Positions 18,011-28,731 of a stretch of 64,000 nucleotides of DNA are shown one piece after another. The DNA comes from Rhodanobacter humi (lineage in GTDB: Bacteria; Pseudomonadota; Gammaproteobacteria; Xanthomonadales; Rhodanobacteraceae). Below the pieces are notes generated by a model. The model worked only from the letters and a program-made list of their open reading frames with translations. It ran no database searches and had not been told where the DNA came from. The position numbers were made by a program, and so were the translations under genes. How positions within the stretch are numbered: the first letter of the stretch is position 1; the number at the start of each line of letters is the position of its first letter. Location: contig NZ_JBGBPY010000001.1 of NCBI RefSeq assembly GCF_041107455.1, forward strand, positions 2,232,001 to 2,296,000, read 5' to 3'.

Positions 18011-18775
18011 ATGAACACGCGTCACTTCACGTTCGCGTTGCTGGCCGCCGGCATCGCGACGGCGCTGGCCGCCGTGCCGGCGCTGGCACAGACCAGCGGC
18101 ACGACGACCACGAGCACCACGACGGTCAGCACCACGGCCACGAGCCACGAGTCGACCCGGTTGACGACGGAGTTCACGCCGTTCGCCGGCTCCGACGCCA
18201 ACGCGCAGGCGCTGGTGAACGGACTGCGCAACGGCAGCGCGGTCACCCTGACCGAGACCGTCGCCGGTACCAATGGCGGACCCAGCACCACGACCACGAC
18301 CACGTTCACGCCGGACACCGGCAAGATGGGCTACGGCAACGTGAAGATCGCGCTGTCGCTGGCCGAGGCCAGCCTGGCCAAGGCCGGCATCACCGACCCC
18401 ACCGCGGCTGAGGTGGCGGCCGCGCTCAACGGCGGCAAGCTGGTGATGACCGACGGCAGCACGGTCGATCTCAAGGGTGTGCTCGCGGCGCGCGCCGCTG
18501 GCGAGGGCTGGGGCCAGATCGCCAAGGACATGGGCTTCAAGCTGGGCGACGTCATGCATTCGCCGAAGCATGCCGGCGAGCTTGCCGAGCACGGCCACCA
18601 CGATCACGACAAGGTCGCACGGGTCGAACTGGCGCACGGCCATGGTCACGACACGGACAACCGTCCCGCCCGCCCCGAGCACCTGAGCAAGGTCGATCGT
18701 CCGGAGCGCCCGGATCGTCCCGAGCACCCGGACCATCCGGACCACCCGGATCATGTCGGCCGCCCGGGCGGCTGA
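18011..18775 (+). CDS. exported Thr-rich protein with His/Asp/Pro-repeat tail
   Basis: A 254-residue protein with a clear signal peptide (MNTRHFTFALLAAGIATALAAVPALAQ) and GGAGAG upstream of the ATG. The mature N-terminus is Thr/Ser-rich low-complexity sequence. A central region (FAGSDANAQALVNGLRNG, then GYGNVKIALSLAEASLAKAG) may fold. The C-terminus is very His-rich (AEHGHHDHDK, AHGHGHD) and ends in Arg-Pro-Glu/Asp-His-Pro repeats. Such a tail could bind metal ions, which is inference. No named family is recognised. It is followed 75 bases later by a beta-barrel gene, probably the same transcript. Confidence 0.75.
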   Translation: MNTRHFTFALLAAGIATALAAVPALAQTSGTTTTSTTTVSTTATSHESTRLTTEFTPFAGSDANAQALVNGLRNGSAVTLTETVAGTNGGPSTTTTTTFTPDTGKMGYGNVKIALSLAEASLAKAGITDPTAAEVAAALNGGKLVMTDGSTVDLKGVLAARAAGEGWGQIAKDMGFKLGDVMHSPKHAGELAEHGHHDHDKVARVELAHGHGHDTDNRPARPEHLSKVDRPERPDRPEHPDHPDHPDHVGRPGG

Positions 18776-18850
18776 GCACGTACCTGCCCACCGACGGGTC
18801 CGGCGGCTGCCGGGCCCGTCGTCATGTCTACCCATCAGGATTTCAAGCAC

Positions 18851-19696
18851 ATGAGCAACAAATCGTATTGGATGCTGGCCGGCGGTCTGCTGCTGGTCGG
18901 CGCGCCGGCAGCCCACGCCGCCGGCACGGACAATGACCAGTTCAGCCTCTCCGCAGGCGCCAACTACAGCAGCGGCAAATACGGCAGCACCTCGACCACC
19001 GACATCTGGTCGGTGCCGGTCACCGGCGAATACGACACCGGCAACTGGACCTTCAAGCTGGTCGTGCCCTACATCAACGTCAGCGGCCCCAGCGACGTGA
19101 TCCCTGGCGTGGGCAAGGTGAAGAACGGCAACCCGCATGGCCGCGGCCACGGCAAGGGCAACGCCGGTGCCGCGCCGCTGCCGCCGGTGCCGGGCACGTC
19201 GACCAACGGCTCGGCTTCCGGCCTGGGCGACGTGGTGGCCTCGGCCGGCTACCAGCTGTTCACCAGCAACGACCAGAGCTTCGGCGTCGACCTCACCGGC
19301 AAGATCAAGTTCGGCACCGCCGATGAAAACAAGGGCCTGGGCACCGGCAAGAACGACTACGGCGTGTCGCTGGATACCTACAAGGTGATCGGCGACTGGA
19401 CCGCGTTCGGCGGCGTGGGCTGGATGAAGTACGGCAGCTCGCAGTACATCCAGCTGAAGAACGGTTTCAACGCCACGCTGGGTGCCCAGTACAAACTGAG
19501 CCACGACGACAGCTTCGGCGCCTACTACTACTACCGCGAGCGCATCGCCAGCGGCGGCGCGCCGCAGAGCGAGCTGACCGGCTACTGGAACCACAAGCTG
19601 GGCGACAGCTGGCGTCTGCAGGCCTACGTGATGGGCGGCTTCGCCGACGGCAGCCCGGACTACGGCGTGGGCGCCACGTTGAAGTACACGTTCTGA
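18851..19696 (+). CDS. outer-membrane beta-barrel protein of unknown role
   Basis: A 281-residue protein with a signal peptide ending AAHAAG. The rest is alternating aromatic/polar strands (FSLSAGANYSSGKYG, WSVPVTGEYDTGNWTFKLVVPY, YGVGATLKYTF) and it ends in phenylalanine, the classical outer-membrane targeting residue. A Gly/His/Lys/Pro-rich insert around residues 90-125 (NPHGRGHGKGNAG) is probably an exposed loop. The nearest type is transporter/phenol-degradation-MetA-like barrels. The start at 18851 gives the best signal peptide; an upstream ATG at 18824 would add nine residues. It probably works with the His-rich exported protein before it. Confidence 0.75.
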   Translation: MSNKSYWMLAGGLLLVGAPAAHAAGTDNDQFSLSAGANYSSGKYGSTSTTDIWSVPVTGEYDTGNWTFKLVVPYINVSGPSDVIPGVGKVKNGNPHGRGHGKGNAGAAPLPPVPGTSTNGSASGLGDVVASAGYQLFTSNDQSFGVDLTGKIKFGTADENKGLGTGKNDYGVSLDTYKVIGDWTAFGGVGWMKYGSSQYIQLKNGFNATLGAQYKLSHDDSFGAYYYYRERIASGGAPQSELTGYWNHKLGDSWRLQAYVMGGFADGSPDYGVGATLKYTF

Positions 19697-19898
19697 GCAA
19701 GGCTCGTGGCGCCATCCATGGCGCCGACGAACGGAGCAGGCGGCCGGTTCGTCCGGCCGTTTTGCTTTTGCGGCCCTGCGGCCCTGCGGCAGGGCGGCGC
19801 TTCGTCGCGCCGCGGGCACGGTTCGCCGCAGCACGCTGGCGTGTCCGCCGTGGCGACGTGTGCAATGGACCCTCCCGTCCACCGCCCACGGAGTCCTC

Positions 19899-20396
19899 AT
19901 GAAGAAGACCGCACTGATCGCCTGGCCGTTGCTGGCCGTGTTCGCCGCCGCGGCCCAGGCCGCCACGCCGCCACCGGATGCACGCGCGCAGATCGAGCAA
20001 GTAGTCGCGAAGTTCCAGACGGCGCTGGTCGCCAAGGACAAGGCCGCGCTGGAAAACCTGTTCATGCCCGAAGGCGGCGCCTGGTTCGAGGTGCTGGGCG
20101 ACGACGCGTATCGCCAGCTCAGCGCGAAGCATCCGCAGATGCCGCGCTTCCATGCCGACAACTACCGGCATTTCATCGACTTCGTGGTCGGCGGCAAGGG
20201 CCGCATGGAGGAGCAGTTCTCCAACGTGCGCATCGCGACCGACGGCGCGATCGCCTCGGTGTATTTCGACTTCGTGTTCCTCGCGGACGGCAAGGTCAAC
20301 AACCGCGGCCACGAAGCCTGGCAGCTGGTGAACACCGGCAAGGGCTGGAAGATCAGCGCGATGGCGTATTCCAGCGAGCCCACGCAGCTGCGCTAG
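19899..20396 (+). CDS. exported SnoaL/NTF2-like protein
   Basis: A 165-residue protein with a signal peptide (MKKTALIAWPLLAVFAAAAQA). The mature part fits the NTF2-like cone fold: the helix AQIEQVVAKFQTALVAKDKAALENLFMPEG, then strands FSNVRIATDGAIASVYFDFVF and EAWQLVNTGKGWKISAMAYS. Members are enzymes or small-molecule binding proteins; no catalytic residue can be assigned. It precedes a histidine kinase gene by 54 bases but no functional link is evident. Confidence 0.8.
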   Translation: MKKTALIAWPLLAVFAAAAQAATPPPDARAQIEQVVAKFQTALVAKDKAALENLFMPEGGAWFEVLGDDAYRQLSAKHPQMPRFHADNYRHFIDFVVGGKGRMEEQFSNVRIATDGAIASVYFDFVFLADGKVNNRGHEAWQLVNTGKGWKISAMAYSSEPTQLR

Positions 20397-20450
20397 AGTG
20401 AAGTGGCGGCAGGCGATCTGCCCGCCGTCGCTGCCGGAAACCCCTTGCAC

Positions 20451-21545
20451 ATGAGCCTTGCCGTACCCGCCGTCCGCCGCGGCGCCGATGTCCCGTTCTG
20501 GCTGCCGCTGCTGGCGGGCTTGCCGCTGGTGCTGTGCATGGCGGTGATGGCGCTGCCCGAACTGGGGCGTGGCCGCGCGGTGGATTTCCGCGTGCTGTAC
20601 GCGCTCACCTACCTCGTGTGGATCGTGCCGATGGCGGCCGCGCAGCGCGGGCTGCGGCGGCGCGGCGTGTCGTGGTGGCTGGCGATCCCGGCGTTGCTTG
20701 CGCTGAGCTATGCCATGTCGCTGGCCAACAACGCGCTGGGCGAGCTGCTGGCGATCCGGCTCGGCGCGCTGCCGCGCTTCGAGTGGAAGTTCCTGTTCCA
20801 GCAGCTGGACAGCTGCTGGCTGGCGTTGATCGCGTTCGCCGCCGTGCATGCCGTGGTGGACCACTACGCGGCGCTGCAGGCCGAACGCGAACGCGTGCGC
20901 GAGATCGCCGCGCAGGCGCGCGACGCCGAACTGCGCGCGCTGCGCTACCAGCTGCAGCCGCATTTCCTGTTCAACACGCTCAACGCGATCTCCACCCTGG
21001 TGGCCGAGCGCCGCAACCCGGAAGCGAACCGCATGCTGGCCCGGCTGGGCGACCTGCTGCGCGCCACGCTGGACAGCGGCGAGACGCACGAGGTGACGCT
21101 GGCCGAGGAACTGGCGCTGGCCGGGCATTACCTCGACATCGAGCAGGTGCGCCTGGGCGAACGCCTGCAGCTGGACCTGCGTATCGGCCCCGAGGTGCTG
21201 CAGGCGGCGGTGCCGCCCTTGCTGCTGCAGCCGCTGCTGGAGAACGCGATACGCCACGGTATCGCGCTGCGTCTCGCACCCGGCCGTGTGGCGCTCACGG
21301 TCGCACGTGACGGCGCGATGCTGCGGCTGTCGCTGCACAACGACGGCGTGCCGGCCGTGCCCGATGCGGCGGACGATGAGGCGCGCCCCGCCGCGATCGG
21401 CCTGCGCAACGTGCGCGAGAGGCTGGCGCGGCTGTACGGCGAAGCGCAGCGTTTCGAGTTCACGCTGGCCGACGACGGCGGTTGCGCCATCGACATCGCG
21501 CTGCCTTGCCGCAACCTTGCGGCATTCGTGCCGGCGCCGGCGTGA
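20451..21545 (+). CDS. LytS/YehU-type sensor histidine kinase
   Basis: A 364-residue membrane kinase. The first 150 residues contain about four transmembrane helices and no recognisable sensor domain. A short coiled coil (ALQAERERVREIAAQARDAE) leads to the His_kinase domain (LRALRYQLQPHFLFNTLNAIS, with the phospho-acceptor His in QPHFLFN) and a HATPase_c domain (LLLQPLLENAIRHGI, AIGLRNVRERLARLYG). The next gene encodes its partner regulator and overlaps by four bases. Signal and targets are unknown. Confidence 0.93.
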   Translation: MSLAVPAVRRGADVPFWLPLLAGLPLVLCMAVMALPELGRGRAVDFRVLYALTYLVWIVPMAAAQRGLRRRGVSWWLAIPALLALSYAMSLANNALGELLAIRLGALPRFEWKFLFQQLDSCWLALIAFAAVHAVVDHYAALQAERERVREIAAQARDAELRALRYQLQPHFLFNTLNAISTLVAERRNPEANRMLARLGDLLRATLDSGETHEVTLAEELALAGHYLDIEQVRLGERLQLDLRIGPEVLQAAVPPLLLQPLLENAIRHGIALRLAPGRVALTVARDGAMLRLSLHNDGVPAVPDAADDEARPAAIGLRNVRERLARLYGEAQRFEFTLADDGGCAIDIALPCRNLAAFVPAPA

Positions 21546-22291
21546 CCTTGCGCGTGCTGGTGGTGGACGACGAGCCGCTGGCGCGCGGCGGCGTGCGCGC
21601 GCGGCTGGCCACGCAGCCGGACGTGCAGGTGATCGGCGAATGCGCCGACGGCGAATCCGCGCTGGCGGCGATGGGCACGCAGCGCCCCGACCTGGTGTTC
21701 ATCGACGTGCAGATGCCGGGGCTGAACGGCCTCGACGCGCTGGAGCGCCTGCCGCCAACGGAGCGCCCGCTGGCGATCCTGCTCACCGCGCACGCGCAGT
21801 TCGCGCTGCGCGCTTTCGCCGCGCATGCGCTCGACTATCTGCTCAAGCCGATCGATGACGAACGCTTTGCCGACGCGCTCGACCGTGCACGGCAGGCGCT
21901 GGCGTTGCGCCGCCCCGATGCATCCGCATCGCGCGTCGCGCCGGTCTACGCCAGCCGCTTCGAGGTGCGCCTGGGCCAGCGCGTGCAACTGGTGGACGCG
22001 GCGCAGATCGATTGGGTCGAGGCGCAGGGCGATTACGCCGGCCTGCACGCGGGCGGCCGCCTGCATCTGCTGCGCGAGCCGCTGCACCGCCTCGCCGCGC
22101 GGCTGGACCCGGCGCAGTTCGCGCGCATCCACCGCTCGGCCATCGTGCGGCTGGACCGGGTGGCCGAGCTGCAGGCGCTGTCCAACCGCGACAGCCTGCT
22201 GCGCCTGCACGACGGCACGCCGTTGCGTGCCAGCCGCACCTACGTCGACGCGCTGCGCGCGGCGCTGTTGGCGGTCGGCACCCCGGCTTGA
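21542..22291 (+). CDS. LytTR-family response regulator
   Basis: A 249-residue regulator starting at a GTG inside the kinase stop codon (GTGA overlap), so translation is coupled. The receiver domain has the acidic pair VVDDEP, the phospho-Asp in VFIDVQMPG, and the conserved Lys in LLKPIDD. The C-terminal LytTR DNA-binding domain covers about residues 140-245 (WVEAQGDYAGLH, RIHRSAIVRLDRV, LHDGTPLRASRTYVDAL). Together with the kinase it forms an AlgZ/AlgR or LytS/LytR-like pair. No target is evident. Confidence 0.94.
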   Translation: MTLRVLVVDDEPLARGGVRARLATQPDVQVIGECADGESALAAMGTQRPDLVFIDVQMPGLNGLDALERLPPTERPLAILLTAHAQFALRAFAAHALDYLLKPIDDERFADALDRARQALALRRPDASASRVAPVYASRFEVRLGQRVQLVDAAQIDWVEAQGDYAGLHAGGRLHLLREPLHRLAARLDPAQFARIHRSAIVRLDRVAELQALSNRDSLLRLHDGTPLRASRTYVDALRAALLAVGTPA

Positions 22292-22430
22292 GCACCGGGT
22301 CGCCTGCCTGCGCCATCAAGGCGGCATGACGAGAGAAGAAGCCGATTCGTGCCGCTTCTTTTGCCTGCAGTGGTGGCCGCCGTCCCGGTGCAGTCCGGAA
22401 TGGAATTTACCCTCCGCCGTGTTCGGGTCG

Positions 22431-23255
22431 TCAGGATTTTCCCGCGTCGGGGCCGTAGTAGAAGTTGGCCGTCGCCCCGCCATCGATCAGGAAGTCGCTG
22501 CCGGTGATGAAGCCACCTTCCGGTCCCATGATCAGCGCCGCCAGCGCCGCGATCTCGTCGGGAGTGCCCGCGCGGCCCGCTGGCATCTTCTTCAACATCG
22601 CCTGATAGAAATCGGCGCGCTCGCCATGCAGCTCGTCGTGGGCCAGTGGCGTCACGATGATGCCGGGGCTGATCGCGTTGATCCGTGCGCCGCGCTTCGC
22701 CCAGTGGATCGCCTCGCCGCGCACCCTGAGAGAGTTGCAGCGCTTCGAGATCTGGTAGGCGTGCAGCGTGTCCTTGGCGTTCCTGACGAAATCGAGTGCC
22801 AGCAAGTCTTCCGCCGGCGCGGTGGCGAGGAGTGCATCCTGTGCGGCAGTCAGCGCGGGCATGCGATAGCCGGATTGCGAGGAGATCACCACGCCCGAGC
22901 CGCCTTCGGCCATCACCTTGCCGAATTCTTCGAGCAGCATCGCGGTACCGTAAAGATCGACCTTGAGGATCGCCTCGATGGGTGCCTGCGACGGCGACAC
23001 GCCTGCCGCCTGCACCAGCGCCTTGATCGGCCCGAGTTCCCGAGCCTTGCCGACCACGGCCTGGACCGTGCTGCGATCCGAGACATCGGCCTGCATGGTG
23101 GTGGTTTCGAACCCAGCCAGTTCAAGCAGCCTTGCCGCCGCGTCGGCGGATTCCCGGCGGTGATCGGCCAGAAGGACATGGCGGCCGCTGCTGACGCGGC
23201 GGGCGATGGCCATGCCAATGCCACCGGCTCCGATGACTACTGTTACGTCTTTCAT
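22431..23255 (-). CDS. SDR-family oxidoreductase
   Basis: A 274-residue short-chain dehydrogenase. The NAD(P)-binding motif VVIGAGGIGMAIARR is at the start. The catalytic Ser lies in GVVISSQSGYRM, and the YQISK motif (Tyr and Lys) falls a little over 30 residues later, longer spacing than in most SDRs. AINAISPGIIVTPLAHDE follows and a family-typical C-terminus (FITGSDFLIDGGATANF). AAGGAG precedes the ATG. It is the last gene of the reductase operon read from 28626. Substrate unknown. Confidence 0.9.
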   Translation of the reverse strand: MKDVTVVIGAGGIGMAIARRVSSGRHVLLADHRRESADAAARLLELAGFETTTMQADVSDRSTVQAVVGKARELGPIKALVQAAGVSPSQAPIEAILKVDLYGTAMLLEEFGKVMAEGGSGVVISSQSGYRMPALTAAQDALLATAPAEDLLALDFVRNAKDTLHAYQISKRCNSLRVRGEAIHWAKRGARINAISPGIIVTPLAHDELHGERADFYQAMLKKMPAGRAGTPDEIAALAALIMGPEGGFITGSDFLIDGGATANFYYGPDAGKS

Positions 23256-23285
23256 GAAAGCACTCCTTTGTAGGTTGCAGGTCGA

Positions 23286-24308
23286 TCATTCATCCACGCG
23301 CAGCAGGGTCTTGATGGCGCGGCGTTCGTCCATCGCCCGGTAGCCCTCGGCCACCTGCGCGATCGGCAGGACCAGATCGAAGACCTTGCCCGGCCGGATC
23401 GCGCCCTTGAGCACGCGATCCATCAGGTCGGGCAGGAAACGGCGCACCGGCGCCGGGCCGCCCAGCATGCGGCGCTGCGAGAAGAACAGCTTCTGGCCGT
23501 CGAAGCTGACGCCATGCGGAACGCCGACGTAACCGATGGTGCCGCCGGGGCGGCAGACGCCCATGGCCTGGTCCATCGACTCGCCCATGCCGACGCATTC
23601 GAGCACCGATTCCGCGCCGACGCCGTCGGTCAGGTCCATGATGCGGGCGATGCCATCGGCGCCGCGTTCGGCGACGATGTCGGTGGCGCCGAACTCGCGC
23701 GCCAGTTGCTGGCGCGTGGCGTGGCGGCTCATCGCGATGATGCGTTCGGCCCCCATCTGGCTGGCGGCAAGCACGCCCATCAGCCCGACCGCGCCGTCGC
23801 CCACCACCACGACGGTGCCGCCCTTGCGCACCTGCGCGGCATCGGCCGCGTACCAGCCGGTGCCGAGCACGTCGGACACCGCCAGCATGTGCGGGATCAC
23901 GTCCGCGTCCGGCATCTCCACGGTCGCGACCAGCGTGCCATCGGCCAGAGGCACGCGCGCGTAGGGCGCCTGCGCGCCTGTCATGAACTCGCCCTGCTGG
24001 CAGGAGGAGTGGAAGCCGAACGCGCAGTGCGGGCAGGTGTTGTCGGACAGGCAGAAGGAGCCGACGACGAACTGGCCGGGCTTCACCGTCTTCACTTCGG
24101 AACCGACCTCGACCACCACGCCGCAATATTCGTGGCCCATGTGGGCCGGGCCGTTGCGCTCCGACAGGCCGCGGTATGGCCACAAGTCGGAACCGCAGAT
24201 GCAGGTGGCGGACAGTTTGATGATGGCGTCGGTCGGCTTTTCGATCCGCGGATCGGAAACCTGCTCGTAGCGGACATCGCCCGGGCCGTGCATGACGGTT
24301 GCGTACAT
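23286..24308 (-). CDS. zinc-dependent alcohol dehydrogenase
   Basis: A 340-residue MDR-family enzyme. The catalytic-zinc ligands are visible: Cys in ATCICGSD, then His/Glu in GHEYCGVVVEVG. The structural zinc loop appears reduced (NTCPHCAFGFHSSCQ retains four Cys). The Rossmann motif VVGDGAVGLMGVLAA follows. Resembles zinc alcohol dehydrogenases that act on small aldehydes/alcohols. A strong ribosome site (AGGAGA) precedes the ATG at 24308. It lies 23 bases after the NmrA-like gene in the same operon. Confidence 0.9.
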   Translation of the reverse strand: MYATVMHGPGDVRYEQVSDPRIEKPTDAIIKLSATCICGSDLWPYRGLSERNGPAHMGHEYCGVVVEVGSEVKTVKPGQFVVGSFCLSDNTCPHCAFGFHSSCQQGEFMTGAQAPYARVPLADGTLVATVEMPDADVIPHMLAVSDVLGTGWYAADAAQVRKGGTVVVVGDGAVGLMGVLAASQMGAERIIAMSRHATRQQLAREFGATDIVAERGADGIARIMDLTDGVGAESVLECVGMGESMDQAMGVCRPGGTIGYVGVPHGVSFDGQKLFFSQRRMLGGPAPVRRFLPDLMDRVLKGAIRPGKVFDLVLPIAQVAEGYRAMDERRAIKTLLRVDE

Positions 24309-24331
24309 GGGTTGTCTCCTGTGTCGCTTGA

Positions 24332-25141
24332 TCAGTGGGTGTCGGATGTTGGCGCCTGGCGGTTCTCAAGTTGCCGCAGGTCGTCGCGGATTTCCTGCGG
24401 CTCCTGGTCCAGCGGCATGTTCGCGGCATCGCCGACGCCATCGGGTGCGCCGGCGTCATCAGCCTTCACTGCGGCGAAGAGCGGCGCCAGGTTCTGCTGT
24501 TCGGGACCAGCCTCGGCGACCAGCTCGAAGGTCTTGTTGCTGGCCTCCTCCAGCGTGAGGCTGGCCACCAGCACCTCGGCGATCTGGCGGCGGGCGATCA
24601 CACCGTCGGCGGGCGTGCCGGCATGCCGTGTGTCGCCTTGGAGCAGCACCAACCGGTGCTGGTCGGCATCGTTGTAGTCGAACCAGCCCGGCCGTACGAT
24701 GGTGTAGACGTTTCCGCTGGCGCGCAGCAGTCGTTCGGAACGGCGCTTCCAGTCGTGCGCCTCGGTCCTGCGGTTGTAGGAACCGGCGCGGTCGGTGACG
24801 CCGATGGCGGTCATCAGCGCGATGCGCAGCTTGCGCCCGCTGAGCGCGAACAGGACGTTGCGCACGCCGCCATAGTCGATGGCGCGCGTGTCGGCCTTGC
24901 CGCCGTTGGAGCCGTGCGTGAAGACGATGGCGTCCACGCCGGCGACCGCTTGCGCCAGCATGTCCGGCTGCGTCAGTTCGCCGACCACGATCTCCGCCTG
25001 CGCAGGCAAGCCGGCTGCCTTGCCACGGCTGCGCACCAACGCGCGTACCGCATGGCCGCGACGCAGCGCTTCTTCGACGACGTGACGACCGACGCTGCCG
25101 GTCGCGCCGACGCATAGCACGGTCAGCCTTCCCCGAGTCAT
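24332..25141 (-). CDS. NmrA-like atypical SDR, NAD(P)-binding protein
   Basis: A 269-residue protein with the glycine-rich motif VLCVGATGSVGRHVVEEALRRG near the N-terminus. It is followed by short beta-alpha units (VGELTQPDMLAQAVAGVDAIVFTHG) typical of atypical SDRs such as NmrA and YwnB. It lacks the usual YxxxK motif, so it may sense redox state or act on quinones rather than catalyse a standard SDR reaction. TAGGAGG precedes the start. Confidence 0.85.
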   Translation of the reverse strand: MTRGRLTVLCVGATGSVGRHVVEEALRRGHAVRALVRSRGKAAGLPAQAEIVVGELTQPDMLAQAVAGVDAIVFTHGSNGGKADTRAIDYGGVRNVLFALSGRKLRIALMTAIGVTDRAGSYNRRTEAHDWKRRSERLLRASGNVYTIVRPGWFDYNDADQHRLVLLQGDTRHAGTPADGVIARRQIAEVLVASLTLEEASNKTFELVAEAGPEQQNLAPLFAAVKADDAGAPDGVGDAANMPLDQEPQEIRDDLRQLENRQAPTSDTH

Positions 25142-25218
25142 GGCTTGTTCCTCCTAGAATCATTGGTTCCCGCACAGCCATAGGACAATGACTGTGCGGG
25201 ACGAGTCGTCGTGCGTCC

Positions 25219-26211
25219 TCACATCATGCCCAGCACGGGGTGCGTGACGTAGGGTTTTTCGAGCGCCTGGATCTCTTCATCGGAAAGCTTGATGTCCAGC
25301 GCTGCGACGGCCTCTTCCACGTGTTTGATCGCCGTCGTCCCGACAATTGGCGCGGTGATGTAGGGCTTGCTGAGCATCCACGCCAGGGACATCTGGGCCA
25401 TCGAAATGCCACGTGCCTTGGCCAGGGACTGCATGTTGTCGATGACCACCTTGTCCAGGTCGTTGGTGCCATCCCAGACCCACTTGGAGACCTGGTCGAT
25501 CTTCACGCGCGGCGTCACCGTTCCCCATGGATGTGCCAGACGGCCACCGGCCAGCGGGCTCCACGGCGTCAGCGCAACCTTGCGATTCCGGCACAGCGGA
25601 ATCATCTCGCGCTCTTCTTCGCGGTAGATGAGGTTGTAGTGGTTCTGCATGGCGACAAACTTGGTCCAGCCGTTCGTCTCGGCGATGTTCTGCAACCGCT
25701 CGAACTCCCACGCATACATGGTCGAGGCGCCGATGTACCGAGCCTTGCCGCTTTTCACGACATCGTGCAGCGCCTCCATGATTTCTTCCATGGGGGTCAG
25801 CGGGTCCAGCCGATGGATGGTGTAGAGGTCAACGTAGTCGAGACCCAGCCGCTTCAGGCTCTTGTCGATTTCGCTGAGGATGGCCTTGCGCGACAGGCCG
25901 CCGCCGTTCGGCTTGCCGGGGCGCATCTCCATGCGCACCTTGGAGGCGACGACGATGTCGTCGCGGTCGAGCTTGAATTCCTTGATGAGTTTGCCAGTCA
26001 CCTCCTCACTGGTACCCAGTTGGTACACGTTGGCCGTGTCGAAGTAGTTGATGCCCAGCTCGATCGCCTTCTTGAAAATCGGCTTGGCATCCTCGAAGTC
26101 CCGGGCCCAGGGGAACAGGCCGTTTTCACTGCCGGGCTTGCCGAAACTCATCATCCCGAGACCGATCTTCGAAACGTCGACGCCCGTGTTTCCGAGTTTG
26201 ATGTATTTCAT
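25219..26211 (-). CDS. aldo/keto reductase (1 of 3)
   Basis: A 330-residue TIM-barrel AKR. Conserved catalytic residues are visible: Asp and Tyr in NYFDTANVYQLG, Lys in DIVVASKVRM, and His in LYTIHRLDP. The NADPH-binding C-terminus includes APIVGTTAIKHVEEAV. The pattern is closest to AKR families that reduce aldehydes and are related to YajO/YghZ. Physiological substrate is unknown. GC content in the middle of the gene is a little lower than in neighbours, which could mean transfer. Confidence 0.92.
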   Translation of the reverse strand: MKYIKLGNTGVDVSKIGLGMMSFGKPGSENGLFPWARDFEDAKPIFKKAIELGINYFDTANVYQLGTSEEVTGKLIKEFKLDRDDIVVASKVRMEMRPGKPNGGGLSRKAILSEIDKSLKRLGLDYVDLYTIHRLDPLTPMEEIMEALHDVVKSGKARYIGASTMYAWEFERLQNIAETNGWTKFVAMQNHYNLIYREEEREMIPLCRNRKVALTPWSPLAGGRLAHPWGTVTPRVKIDQVSKWVWDGTNDLDKVVIDNMQSLAKARGISMAQMSLAWMLSKPYITAPIVGTTAIKHVEEAVAALDIKLSDEEIQALEKPYVTHPVLGMM

Positions 26212-26250
26212 GTTGTTCTCTGCCTAAGTGATGTGTGAGTGCTCCGGCCC

Positions 26251-27144
26251 TCATGCCTCGGGAATTGAGCGCGCCAGGAAAGTAGGCTGGGGCTGCTCGG
26301 GATCGGGACCGCCGCGCACTCCCTTGTCGAGCGCATCGATGGACACGAGCTCGTCGTCGGTGAGCGAGAAATCGAAGATGTCGAAGTTCTCGGCGATCCG
26401 CGCCTTGCGCGTCGACTTGGGGATGACCTGGCGGCCCTGCTGGATGTGCCAGCGCAGCATGACCTGGGCCGGCGTCTTGCCATGCCGCTGACCGATGCTC
26501 ACGAGGGTTTGGTCGGTGAACGTGCTGGTCGCCTCCGCGCCGTAGTAGTGGGTGATTCCGCCCATGGGCGACCACGCCTGGGTGAGGATGCCGGCGGCGG
26601 TATTGGCCCCCGCGTTGGCGACCTGGGTGAAGTAGGGGTGGAGCTCGATCTGGTTCACGGCCGGGACGACCGCGACCTCGGGCAGGAAGCGCGCCAGGAT
26701 CGCGGGCGTGAAGTTGCTGACGCCGATCGCGCGCACCCGGCCATCGGCGAGCAGTTGCTCCAGCGCCTGGTAGGCCGCGACCGTGAGCGCAAAGTCCTCG
26801 ACCCGCGGCTGGTGCAGGAGCAGCAGGTCGATGACGTCGACACCGAGCTTGCCGGCCGACTTGTCGAAGGCGTGCAGCGCCGCGTCGTAGCCGTAGTCGG
26901 TGACCCACAGCTTGGTCTCGATGATGACCTCGGCACGGGCGATGCCGGAGCGGCGGATGGCCTCACCGACCTCGCGCTCGTTGCCGTAGGCCGCCGCGGT
27001 GTCGATGTGCCGGTAGCCGGTCTCGAGCGCCGCGAGCACGGCGGCAGTGGTTTCCGCCGGCGGCGTCTGGAACACGCCCAGCCCGATGGCCGGGATCTCC
27101 ACGTCGTTGTCGAGGGTGAAATGCGGGACGATGGGCTCATTCAT
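26251..27144 (-). CDS. aldo/keto reductase, DkgA-like (2 of 3)
   Basis: A 297-residue AKR of the 2,5-diketo-D-gluconate reductase type. GYRHIDTAAAYGNEREVGEAIR holds the catalytic Asp/Tyr, VIIETKLWVTDYGYD the Lys, and DLLLLHQPR the His. The phosphate-binding C-terminal motif VIPKSTRKARIAENFDIFDF is intact. It is likely a general aldehyde/ketone reductase using NADPH. It begins 20 bases after the upstream AKR gene. Confidence 0.93.
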   Translation of the reverse strand: MNEPIVPHFTLDNDVEIPAIGLGVFQTPPAETTAAVLAALETGYRHIDTAAAYGNEREVGEAIRRSGIARAEVIIETKLWVTDYGYDAALHAFDKSAGKLGVDVIDLLLLHQPRVEDFALTVAAYQALEQLLADGRVRAIGVSNFTPAILARFLPEVAVVPAVNQIELHPYFTQVANAGANTAAGILTQAWSPMGGITHYYGAEATSTFTDQTLVSIGQRHGKTPAQVMLRWHIQQGRQVIPKSTRKARIAENFDIFDFSLTDDELVSIDALDKGVRGGPDPEQPQPTFLARSIPEA

Positions 27145-27164
27145 GGTGTTTCTTCCGTCTTGGA

Positions 27165-28626
<1,462 letters not shown>

Positions 28627-28731
28627 GGCGCGTCCGGCAAGCGTGGGGTGGGGTGAACCGTCAATCTATCGCCGCGGCCGGCTTTCGATAAGCTGGTAAA
28701 GTCCGCATGTACTTTTGAGCAGAGTTCAGCA
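28627..28731. promoter_or_regulatory. divergent promoter region between LysR gene and reductase operon
   Basis: 105 bp separate the two start codons. The right part is AT-richer than its surroundings (TCGATAAGCTGGTAAAGT near 28686). LysR proteins normally bind such a region and control the divergent operon; I cannot assign an exact T-N11-A box. Confidence 0.5.

Noticed and set aside
17909-20161. 750-codon minus-strand frame over the exported-protein genes
   Set aside because: Covers three plus-strand genes with signal peptides; composition is that of reverse-frame artefacts.
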